Of a stretch of 64,000 nucleotides of DNA, positions 27,901 through 39,900 are shown piece after piece. The stretch spans positions 9,743,701 to 9,807,700 of the forward strand of contig OZ026531.1 in assembly GCA_964019695.1 (NCBI GenBank), given 5' to 3'. Made by a program: the position numbers and the translations under genes. Positions within the stretch are counted from its first letter, which is position 1; the number at the start of each line of letters is the position of its first letter. The DNA is from Loripinus fragilis. Lineage: Eukaryota; Mollusca; Bivalvia; Lucinida; Lucinidae. The notes below the pieces were generated by a model. It was not told the origin of the DNA. It saw only the letters and a program-made list of their open reading frames with translations, and made no database searches.

Positions 27901-30900
27901 CCGAAATCTCATGTCACGGCATTTATTACATTGTACTTCAAAATTCAAATCTGCAAGATTTAAATTGTTTTGTTTGATTTGATTCTTAACATCCCAGTCA
28001 ACAATTTTTCATTTATGTCGGGACGGGTCTTCCTGAATTGAACCAGTACTAAGCAGAGGATAAAGTGTCTTGCTCAAGGACAAAACACAGTGACTCCGGT
28101 GAGGCTCGAATCCGCAACCCCTCGATCCCGTGTCAAGCACTCTTCAACTGCGCCACCGTGCTACTCCAAATATGCATCAGAAATGTATGACAAAAATGAT
28201 CTTGTCTGCACATGAGATTCTGATACTCATAAATATATTACTTTAAAATTCAAACCTGTGAAGCTTAAATTGTTAACATACTGTTCAAACTTTATTGTAT
28301 CAAAAATATCTTTTCCATCTGAAAGCTCAGGATACATGCATCTCAGACATGCTTAGCTTTTTTATTGCTGGGTAATTTTTCATGGTTTTTGATGTTGTCT
28401 GCTGACTTTTTACAAAAATATTTTTAAACACATTCTCTCTGTAACTCTATTAGAGTGTCAAATGGTTTGGATCCAGATATGGGTCCAAACTATTTGCAAA
28501 GGTTTTCAGCATATGGTAATAGCTGTGCATAGCAAGACAAGAATGGTTAGCAAGACAAGAGTTAATTCCATCCTGTGACCCCTTAAAATGTTTTTTGAAC
28601 CATCCAAATAGTCCTTCAACAACCTGGATGTAAGAATCTATCATTATTCAAGGGGTTTAACTGTCCTTTACCTCAGCTCCAGTGATCTTCCATTCATCCA
28701 AGAATCCAACCCCTCCTGCGTAGATCTCATCTTCATCACGGTTATATACCAAGCTGAAAGAAATATAGAAACTTCCAAGGCCATGCTTAAAAAATGTTTG
28801 GTTTTACATATAAACATAATGCAAATGAACCAGTTGTCTAATATACCCAGAAAACCAAGCTTGCTACAAACTGAATAAGAATAAACATTTCTATTCAGCT
28901 TGGAGCAAGCTCCATCTGCTGGAACATTTGTATTTCCTCAAGCATTTATCTCTGTTGCCTTCTTTGACCCAATAGGTAATACAGAGTGCTTGTTTCACCA
29001 GGACTAGTGTAACAGACCTGTATCTTTCATGCAAAACAATAAATTATGCACAGATGTGTCTTTGTTTACAAAAAGTTGTGAAAAACAACTTTGTGTTATT
29101 AGTTCAGAGAACCTAGTGGAAACCATTTTGATTTCAGCCAATTTTCTGGGCCACATGCAAATCAATTCTACACAGAATACCAGTGTGATATTTATCCATC
29201 TGTTGCTTAACACTTTGGATTTTTGCATAAAGGACACTGACACCTACATTTTTCTATTTTCCTGACCTTTGGAGCAATCTCGAGGCTTCCTGGATACATG
29301 TGAAAAAAAATACTGTTACCTCTTTTTGGAGCTTGTTTCCCTGTTTACCACCCTGCCCTTCATTCCTCTGACAGAATTTTATAATATTGCCAATTTGCGG
29401 CTGTAGAAGCATCTTATATAAGCCCTTGGTATATAAGTTAATGTTTACTCACCATAATACAGTAGATGTGCACGGTACCTCAAAGGTTTCACTAAAGTTA
29501 CTGTTAGCATCTGTGAATATTCTTAGACATAGGTCTGTACAGAAGGAACAATAAACCTGAAATAATCAATTAACCCTTAATGCGCCAATCGCAACAAAAG
29601 TCGTCTGCTTTTCTCGTCTGCCGAAATGATTTAGAAGCCTCTATGGCAAAAGTGTGGACCCAGATCAGAGGAGCAGTCTGTTCAGGGTCCATGCTGTTTG
29701 CTTCTATACTTAATTCATCAGTCATGTTAGGCAATTATTTGCAGCAGACGACTTCAGCAGACATTTTTAGATGCATTTTTTTTCTTGCTGCTTTAAGGGT
29801 TAACTCTTAAAGTGCTGAATTACTACAAGAATTCTGTGCAGTGTCACACTTGTCACGGTTAAGTAACACAAGCTCCATTTGGTTTTGAAGAATACCCACT
29901 CTAAGTATATCTAGGACAATTACTATACTACGCAAGGTTTGAAACCTGCAACTTTTACTGATACTTCACCTTGTAGATATGTCAAGAAATACTGGAGCAT
30001 AAAATGTTGAAAAGGACACCAATTAACAGTGCAATGCTTGATGAGTACGCAATACCAAGGACAATTACTGTGTTAAACAAAAGTGCATGATATACATAAT
30101 TACAAAGTTAAGAAGTAAGCCAGTGGCTTATTTAGATCATCTCCTAGACGTGTTATAAAATCTGCATAAAGCTACATGCAATAAAGTAAGGGTGGTCCAT
30201 TCTATATATTGAGGGGTCACAGGAAATATTTTATTTTTTCCTCTGGAGATGGATTCTGTATTATCAAACAGTACAAACCGTGCTGGAATGCCGCATAATG
30301 TTGGATTTCATCTGGGGCTTAAATGTTTGCATAGTCTGGTAGTACCAATATTTCCAACACTGTTGCCCACCAAAAATGCCTGGACAAACAGTGCAGACCC
30401 AGATCAGACTGCTTCTGAAGAAGCAGTCTGAAGCATCTGATCAGGGTTTTCCCTGCTTGCTATTCTGACAAGAATTTTGTGAATTTCAGCCCTGATTACC
30501 AACATTTTATTTGAGAACAGAAAGAGAAAATTGTTCCAAAATCTTAGTACCTGTTTAGAGGTTTTCAGTCTAAAATTTGTTAATTCCCATATAAACCTAG
30601 CATCCTTTTTGTGGGACATGGGCAAACAGTGAAGACCCAGATCAGACGCCGCAGAATGTGGCGTCTCATCAGCGTCTCCACAGTTTACTTACAGAATATT
30701 ATAATATGAAATAGGCACACCTAATGGGCAACAAACCACTATTTGATCTGAGAGGATAGCACAGTTTACGGTATTTCTTGTGAGTCTCTACTTGAGTGAG
30801 TATAAAAAGTAAGGAAGAAAGCAAATATCAGGAATCAATACATTAGATCTAGTACCACACCCTGGAACAGAACACCTTATGAAAAGTGACAAAAGTGTAT

Positions 30901-33900
30901 CAGTAAATTGTCGTTGCTCTGAGTATAAGGAAATAAAATAATTCTGCAAGCTATTTTAAAGGCGCTGGGACTCTTGAACGGAAGTTTCTATTGGATACCT
31001 TAAGGATTTTAATTTGAGCAGCGAGTTGTGATTTCCAACAATGTGTCATTTTGACAAGTGTAGACTCAGACAAGCCTGTGCAGCCTCCTTTTAAGCTAAG
31101 AAACTCCAAATGATGTTCAGTCAGTAGCATAACACGCAAAGAAAATTCAAGAGACTAGCAAAGGCTCTAATCAGACTGTGTGTATGCGCAGGCTGATCTG
31201 AGTCTTTGCTGGTCACACATATCACATTGTTGGAAATCTTATGTCGCGGCTCATTTGTGACCGTCTTTTTTCAAAGGCGCAACGATGCACATGGCAGTTG
31301 GCGTTTGGCTCAAGTCATTATCACGTCGTGACGAAACGTTATAAGAATTGTGACGTCACGTCATGGGGATCACACAGACGCTTGCTTGAAAGAGCTATCG
31401 TTAATGTTCAAGCTCCTGGTGAACCAAAAAATCCCTCAGTCTTATGGTTAAATACAAGTTAAATATCAACAAAACTGGCATCTTCGCGATTCACTTTTAC
31501 TTTTTGTATTTTTTCAATGTCAATGATGATCACGGCACATTTTTCAAAGGTAGAATAAGGTTCTTAGTTCGATCGAATCAACTCCGTATAGATACCAGAA
31601 CTCTGTTTTGACAGAATGGAAATCAGGCCTTCATAAAGCAGATGAATAGAACAGAACAGAGCCTCTAATCGTAACAGCAACCAACCCTCGTTGTTGCCGC
31701 AGCGGCAACAACTCGTTGGTTGGTTGCTATTAAAATTTGAATAAAATTGAAAACTACCTCCAAACTACCCTTAAAACAGAAATGTACTGGTCCAATTGAT
31801 GATAGTGACAAATTCCAGTCGGCTAAAATGGGTTAATGAACTACATGTACATACTTACCCTGTGTTTTGCAACATATATCAAAGATGTTAATTCATACTG
31901 GGTCTCAAACCTGAAATACACAAGCAAATATTAGACAGCATTCATCATGCACAAATACATTTGAGCCTTCGGCCCAAGAAATCCTGACTTTGTAGTATGC
32001 AAACAACAAAGGGACAGACCAGACTGCACATCTGTGCAGTCTGAGATGTGCAGTCTGATAAGCACCTTCCTTATTCCTATTTTGAAAGTAAAGTAATCCA
32101 ACTTGTTGCTCCATGCAAAATTTCTCTGTAGTCTCTGTAGCTGAGCAGGCTGATTTGAGCCTACTTTGACAGAAACCCCAAAGACAGATTTTCTCACATT
32201 GAGTCCCATTTCATAGTTTTGCTTGATTTGATTCTTTAAGTCCCAGTCAACAGCTTTTCAGTCATGTCTGGATGGGTCTTCCTAGGTTTAACCAGTACTA
32301 ATCAGCGATTAATGTGTCTTGCTCAAAGCCACAACACAGTGTCGCCAGTGAGGCTTGAACTCGCAAATCTTTAATCTCGAGTCAAGTACGCTTCCACTGA
32401 GCCACTGCGCTCCTGCCCATTTAGTGATCAACTGTGGCTAATGTCATATAAATCAATGAAAAGTGTATGAGTTACGGCACATTGATTTGCACACTTTAGT
32501 ATATGATTTCAGCATTGTTATTCTTTCATTTGCACACATTTCAGGATATCATTCACACATCATTATAAAGTAATTGGGCCTCGCTGTGAGAAAACCTGCT
32601 TTCAGGGTTTCCGACAAAGCAAGTTCCAAACCATCCTCCTCAGCTACAGTGACTAGCTTGAAAATTGAAATTTCACCTGCAGCAAGTTTACATATGATAC
32701 TTTCCAAAAAGCAAATAATAAAGGCGCTTATCTGTCTGGGTGGATGCGCAGGCTGGTCTGCGCCTGTGTTGTTTGCAAACCTCCGAAGACAGATTTTCTC
32801 GCGTTGCGGCCCAATTAGTGGTAATTAACTTAATTAAGGTAATAGAACTGATTAGAACACTTTAATAGAGCTCAACAATGCTTTAAAAAACCTTCAATTA
32901 GCCAAACTTAACTCTTTGCACCCTGGTATTGTCAGGCCTGACCTGGGTCTAAACTGTTTGCAAAAGTTATCAGTTGATGACGGTAGGAGATAGAGTTGAA
33001 AAAGTTCAACAGTTCTTAGACCTTCCAGGCTTCCATTAGCAACACTTTATTCTACCGTATGCAATGGCATATGTACAGCAGAGTTGGGGTCGATTACATG
33101 AAAATGTAATCGATTACAATTACAATTACTTTGAAATTTCATGATTATTGATTACAATTACAATTACTTTTTTTAAATGTAATTGATTACAATTACAGAT
33201 TACATTGCAAAGTAATCATGATTGCTTTATGATTTCTTATGATTACTTTTGAGCAATAAATATATTTCAAGACTTAATAGAATGTTATCCTGAAGAAAGG
33301 AAAACTTAGCTATGGTTCTCAATTCTACTTACAGAGCTACAAGGTTTACTACGGTAAATCTTGTATTAGTTCGTACAGTAAAAAATAATTATTTTTCGCT
33401 GTGTACGAACTAATAAAAATTATTTTTCTGACAAACTGGACTGTACGAACTAATAAAATGAAATTCTGAAGATCGAAAAACGGGACCAAAAACATGCGAA
33501 AATTGCCAAAGAGGATGGAATTTCTGTTTATCATTTTAGCCTAAATACAGGCTGAATGTCTGATCAGTATTTTCTATTAAACTAACATTCTTAAGAGCAT
33601 GGTGAAAGATTGAAAATAAACAGCCAAACATAAAAGTCCGGATTGCCGTTTCAGCCGACTCACATGCAATGTGCGATATACCCGGTTATATCTCCCAGTT
33701 ACAGGCCAACTTTGCATAGGCCTGCTTTACGGAAGAGATGTCACGTCGGACTTGTTCTATGACGATTGTCTTGATTGGAATCATACTCGGACCCAGTAAA
33801 AACTGGGACCAGGAATCATAACAAAAATACAACTTCTGTTCACTACCAACGGCTAGCTCTACAACGTAACAGAGCAATGTATATCGCAGCTATCGTTTTT

Positions 33901-36900
33901 GGTCATGATGTAGATTCTTATTTTCTTAGAACCCTCGAAACTGCAGCAGACAAGTAGACAAGACAATACATGTACGTACATTCAGTCCTACAGGTTAGAC
34001 GTACGCGTACACTCATTGATTTGGAATGAAAACTGAAAATGAAAATGGCGACTTCTAAATATGAAATATGAACAACTGGAACGCAGAACTCTCATGAATC
34101 AGAGTAGGACATATTGTAAAAAGACCCACAACTTACGTTTTTGCGAATGCTTACTCCATTTAAAGGCTTTGTATGAACACCTATATTTCTGCATAGGTTG
34201 GTTGGTTCGAGTCTTCATCATACGTCGTATTCCTTGTGGCGACATAACATGCTCAGCTTGTTCGCACACCCCCTTACGTGTTAGCTCGGACCCAATATAG
34301 CTCGGCGTTAGGCTGTTAGCATTCTAAGATTATGATAATCGCAATCAATGCGTACTTTGTCATATTCGGTCGTTTGACCATGGAAAAGCCATTACATGAG
34401 AAAATCTGTCTTTCGTGATTTGAGGCTGATTGACTCTTTTACAGCCAGAAACAGGGTTGGATGCACATGCTTGTCTTTGCACTGCTATTTGAACACCATG
34501 CTATCCCGTGTACACCTTGCTTTCCATGCGCGGATCCAGGATTTTCGTCAGGGGGGTCCGGGTCAATCTGACAAAAAAAGCCCTGACAACATTTTTTTTA
34601 GTCCTCAGCTTATTTTACTGAAGTCAAATGGTTAATTTCGAAGAAAACTCATTTTTCAAGGTTCCAGAGGGGGTCCAACTTTTTCCAGGGGGGAGGGGGG
34701 GGGGGGGGGTCCAATTGCTTATACCCTATAGAAACCCATATAACTTGTGATTTTCCAGGGGGGTCCGGACCCCCTGACCCCCCTCTGGATCCGCACTTGC
34801 TATCTCGACCAGCAGGAGATAACTTTTTTTCCATTTAGTCGTCTTTGGGTGGTATTTTTCAGTTTTATTTAAATTTTGATAGACCATGATTCTGTAAGCA
34901 AACAGTGGCGTCAGGCGACCCCACGTGCGGATCCAGAGGGGGGTTAGGGGGTCCGGACCCCTCCCCCTGGAAAATCACAAGTTATATCGGTTTCGTTGGA
35001 CACCCCCACCCCCTGGAAGAAGTTGGACCCCCTCCTCCCCTCTGTTATAAATCATTGGATCCGCTCTGTAAACTGTAAAATAAGTTGATGACTAAAAAAA
35101 ACAATGTCCAGACTGTTTTCTGGCCGTCGGGCCTCGACCCCCCCCCCCCCTCCCGCCTGACGAAAATTCCTCGATCCGCGCATGAACCCTGTTCGACTTG
35201 TTCATAACGCCTGGGCCCGTGTTTAATGTGTAATGTACATTTTCTTGCGTCAAGGCCATCATCACGTGCGACCCCAAACTTTAAAACAACACGTGGCCGG
35301 AATTGATGTGCGCGGTCTCTTTGATCTTAAATAGATCATGCTGTCTTTGCCCTTTGCGTCAGCTGATATAATTAGCGGACGCTTTGTGAATTGACCAGGC
35401 CCAGCAAAAAAAATAAGTAATAGTTATACCATGGGTTGTCCGCCTGTACGTGGAGATAATCCACGAGCTTTAGCGAGTGGATTATCTTACGTACAGGTGG
35501 ACTAACATGGTATGACTATTTTATACCACCTACATCAGTGTAGACCTTGCACATCATGAGATATTTCATGCTAAAGTTGGTAAAGGTGGTATAAATAAAA
35601 AATAAAATAAAATGTGAATTCAAACTGTTGAAACTCTGATATGGGCGGAGACAGAGGGGGCAGGGGGTCCGGACCTCCCCATGAAAATCATAAGTTGCCA
35701 TTTGTTTCCTAGAATAAAAACGGGTACGAACCTCCCTCGAGAAGCAATTCGACCCCCCACCCTCCGTTGGAATTGTCTGGATCCGCGCACGCATGTCTGA
35801 CAGGAATTTTATTTTTTTATTTTTTTTTTGCATGTAGCAGGTTTAGTTATCATACTTTCTAGAGATAATTGGTAGAACAGCGCAGGTGCGCTGGCTGATC
35901 TGCGCCTTTGTTGAGTTTCTCGCGGAATAAGATACACGGACGGTAAACGAGAGGCTTTTTCGACCAATTTTTTTCCTATCTGAAAGCAAGGAATTGTTGC
36001 GGTAAGCCTAACTTTAGACATGCACCTTCATCCACATTCCTTGTATGTGAGTATTTATGCCCCTGGCAAGACTGTGCGGATGTGCAGGCTCGTCTGAGCC
36101 TTCGCTGGTTGCTTGTGCGAGAGGTACCATAATCTCATGAACTGGCTCGTTTCATAGACAGCCCAATGTAAAGCATGATGCAGAAGCATGCTTAAATCAC
36201 TTTTCATCTTGGTTTGTGCGTTTGTGTGTACGTGTGATGATCCACAGGAATCATTTAATGTGTAAGACCCATAATACAATTTCATGAGGACGCGGCGCTA
36301 GGCTCATCAGTGTCGTCTTTGTTTGATAAAAAGTTCCATCGGATATACAATGTATATAGTTATTTTATTGCACTTATTGCGTGCGCGTTTTGGTGAAACT
36401 TAGAATAGAAATTGATGCACGCACATTTAAAGCACAGCTAATTAGTGGGAGTACGTAGGTGTCTAGATTCTTCATCAACTCCAAAACTTTGAGTTACCCG
36501 ACGAGAATGCACAAAAGCACAGGCTCCCCTGAGCCTTCGCTGATAACATTTGTGATAAACACCAGCCGATATGGTTTCATCATGCTCGGATCTAGTGATT
36601 CAAAAAATGCTTGGGCATATTTATGACACAGAAAGACCAGAAAGGCTCAATTATCACAGACACGTAGGACACTGTGTGCACGCGCGCGTGGTTGTGTACA
36701 TGTATTTGATTTTTGTCATGACTGGACAAAATATCCGCGATTTGCATCAGTCCGACGTTCATTGAACCTAGCGTTTATCATTGAATAAAAGTTTGGCATG
36801 CATCAATGCTGGATGCACGCGCACAAGCGACACTGACGATCGCACTGACAGGCAAAACGCTCCTGTTCCGCTGATATGTTTGTTAACTGACGTGCTCGAC

Positions 36901-39900
36901 GAAAAACGAAAGCATCGTAGACAGACACACTGATTGACCAAATGAACGGAAAAAACGTTGTGTACGAACTATTAAAAATTACAAATAGGAAAAATGACCA
37001 CTGTACGAACTAATACATGACATTTTGAGCTGACCGGTCATGAATAATTTATGGTGTACGAACTATTCGAGTGTACGAACTAATACAAGATTTACCGTAT
37101 ATGAAATAAAGAATAAAACAACAGTATTCAAAAATCCCTTATTATTCTAAATATAAGCATGGATACACATTTGATCATCTCATTTATCCTACATGTATTT
37201 GAAAGATATCACTGGTACAGTCAAAATAGCCATATTTGGCTGTTTTAAGTCAGTAAGGTCAACCTCAAAATTTGACCATCATAAATAACACAATTCCATG
37301 TGCTTAAAATTTATGTTTCTGTGGAAGGAGAAATTAAAATTATTCAAAAAATCGTTTTAGTAATGTAGAAATCAGCTACAACTTAGATGTTTGTAATAAT
37401 AAATATGAAGCACCTAGAACTCTGCTATTTATAACAAAGAAGTTTCTAATAATATGACTATGCACTTTTCTTAATAATATTTGTAGATTTCAATCTTCAT
37501 GTTCATTTTTAGTTGACAAAACTCTCTCATATAACTGTGTGAAGCTCAGAGTTGTTCATGATGAGAAAAATTAAAATTAATTTGATGATATACTTTATAA
37601 AGAATTTTGGATTTTATCCCTATTTTATCATATTCAGAGAACATGCCCTCCTGAAGTAAATTAGTTCAGCTTTATATATTTCCGAATATTTTGGATATTC
37701 TTTTATTTCATTTAATGTAATCCTGATAATTGGAACACATTAATAATTATTATGTTTCATGTATGTCTATAAAAAGAATGACAAAATTATGTAGAATCGG
37801 ATCTTCTGCAGATCAAACCAAAAACTATAAATGAGATCATATTTAGCAGAAAAATTGTCAAGATTAAACACTTGCTAAAATGTGTTAAAACTATACTGTA
37901 AGGATTAAATTGACACTTAAGAAAAGAGTCATTATTTCAATTGACAGAAGAGCAAATAAAAAAGTTGACCAATAATGTCATTCAATGTTCACAATTATTA
38001 CAGAATTTTTTTGCAGACAGATGAAATTGGACAGGGAAAGCTTTGACTTTAAATATGTATCTGTTGAGATAATGTTAAACCTGAGTTTCGCTCAAGACTA
38101 TCCAACTGTATTTACCATAAAAGGGACCTTTTCCTGCTTGTTATATATTTTTGCTAAACTTTTATCTTGCTAGATAATTTTGCACCTTTTGTCATCTATT
38201 CATATTTTTCAGAATTACCCTTCTTTTGAAGCAAATTCTTTCAGGGATAGCATCAGTATCAAAAAGTTTGAATTCAGATCTGGCCCATCATTTTGTTGGG
38301 CCTGATTGAGTCCAAACTGTTTGCATAGGATATCAGCAGATGACAAAAGTTGTCACTAGCAGGTAACAGGTTAATCTGCTAAACCTTTCATTGCTGCATA
38401 CAGAACATTTTTGCAAACTGTCTCCCAGATGAAATGTAACATATGGTAGCATTTCATCGGGGTCTGCACTATTTGTTAAGATACAAACAATCTTTAGGGA
38501 CTGAAATACATCATTTTATTGAAATTTTGACTGGTACAAATATACAAAATGAATAATTCCATACTTATCGTATTAATATGTGTGGGTTAATCCATCTATT
38601 AACTGTTGGACACTCTGATAGCATTCATGAAAGAATTTTGTGGAAAAAAAAAATCAGTAGACCACAAAAAAATTTAGAGGAGATGAAAAAATATTATGTA
38701 CTTACACTGTTGGGATATCAGTCAATTCATGAGAAATATGAGCCAGAGATATTTATACTTATAGCATATACATAAAGTCATTCTTTATACAGTGGGGTTA
38801 AAAGTGTAAATTTTGGTTGAATCTTTAATCTATGCTATTTCTTCATGTGTGTAAGCAGTGATGGCTTTGATGAGATTGCACTTAACTGAGCATTCGATGC
38901 TCTGCAGATGAGGGCTCATATAGCTATTTTGGATCAGTTAATATCATTGATCTATTGTTGGTAACAATTTAACATTCTAAAATTTCCTTGTTTCAAACAT
39001 CCATTATTCTCTTTGATCTATTGCTGGTACCTGTCACTGTACAACTTACAACAGTTTTTTTTTAACCAGTTACATTATTTTTTGGTAAAAAAAGCAAAAG
39101 TAATCATAAAGTAATCATTAAGTAATCATGACTACAGGCTATTTTGCAATGTAATTGATAATTTGATTACAATACGATTACTTGTAATCATAAAAATCCA
39201 CGATTACAGATTACTTTATGACTACTGAAAGGAAATGTCTGCTGACAACCGGTTGTCACTAGCAAAAAGTCTAGTTGTTGGTTGTTACCAGACATATTGC
39301 TAGTGACAACTGGTTGTCAGCAGACCTCGCCTTACTGAAAAAGTAATCGATTACAAGTAATAATCATGATTACAGATTACGATTACCCCAACTCTGATGT
39401 AAAGTAGAACTCCAATGGCTCAAACAGGCTTGAGACCCTGAGAATTAGTTCTAGCCAAGGGTAGTTCCAGCCATCCACGGAAGATTATGCCTAAAATGAC
39501 CTGTAGGGAACATGATGATATTTCTAGCCAGCCCAGGTGAATGAGCCGTCAGACCTCCAGCCACTGAAGTTCCACTGTATATGGTTAAGTTAGTAGCCCC
39601 TGCTGATCATGAGTCTGATCAGAGCCTTTGCTAGTCAATTGCATATTCTATAACTGTTAAGCTACTGACCACACAGCATTTGGAGTTTCTAAGCTTAAAA
39701 GGAGGCTGCACAGGCCCGTCTGAGTCTACTTTTACCAAAATGCCACATTGTTGGAAATCACATGTCGTGGCTCATATGCACTATTGACCATCATTCAATA
39801 TGTGCAGTGGTCTAGAATTGGCTGAGTTTAAAATGCTGTAAATTTATCAACAATTATTTCTACATTATTAAACTTCCACATGCACATCTTCAATAAGTCT

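Larger units (their letters stand above)
33378..36950. other. Interior of the TA-flanked element, no long gene
   Basis: Outside the G-rich repeats and a hairpin (35428-35514: gataatccacgagctttagc with its inverse), I see only short unrelated open frames of 60-105 codons. The tract 35300-36950 is richer in CpG than the WD40 introns. A captured host fragment is possible but nothing is recognisable. Confidence 0.4.
33352..37097. mobile_element. TA-flanked element with 26-bp perfect terminal repeats
   Basis: The terminal inverted repeats, 33352-33377 and 37072-37097, are identical over 26 bp (beginning cggtaaatcttgtattag). They are flanked by TA on both sides, as in Tc1/mariner-type insertions. 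The word gtacgaacta recurs seven times near the ends. The 3.7 kb interior has no long ORF. It holds G-rich 'gcggatcc' repeats (34.5-35.8 kb) and a hairpin at 35428-35514. It lies wholly inside the hAT-like element. Confidence 0.75.
37100..39090. other. AT-rich interior of the hAT-like element
   Basis: Contains a family C copy (38228-38373) and a family T copy (38395-38530). Otherwise no ORF over 65 codons and no transposase motif. Confidence 0.5.
33079..39396. mobile_element. hAT-like element, 6.3 kb, with 8-bp target duplication
   Basis: The left end starts cagagttggggtcgattac and the right end is its inverse, gattaccccaactctg, continuing into long imperfect inverted repeats built from gattaca-type words. 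Flanks are ATGTACAG (33071-33078) and ATGTAAAG (39397-39404), an 8-bp duplication with one mismatch. CAG ends with an 8-bp duplication point to hAT. No transposase is readable: the interior is filled by a nested element (33352-37097) and AT-rich sequence (37100-39090). Confidence 0.75.

Noticed and set aside
35516..35833. 105-codon minus-strand frame
   Set aside because: It is made largely of the G-rich gcggatcc repeat.
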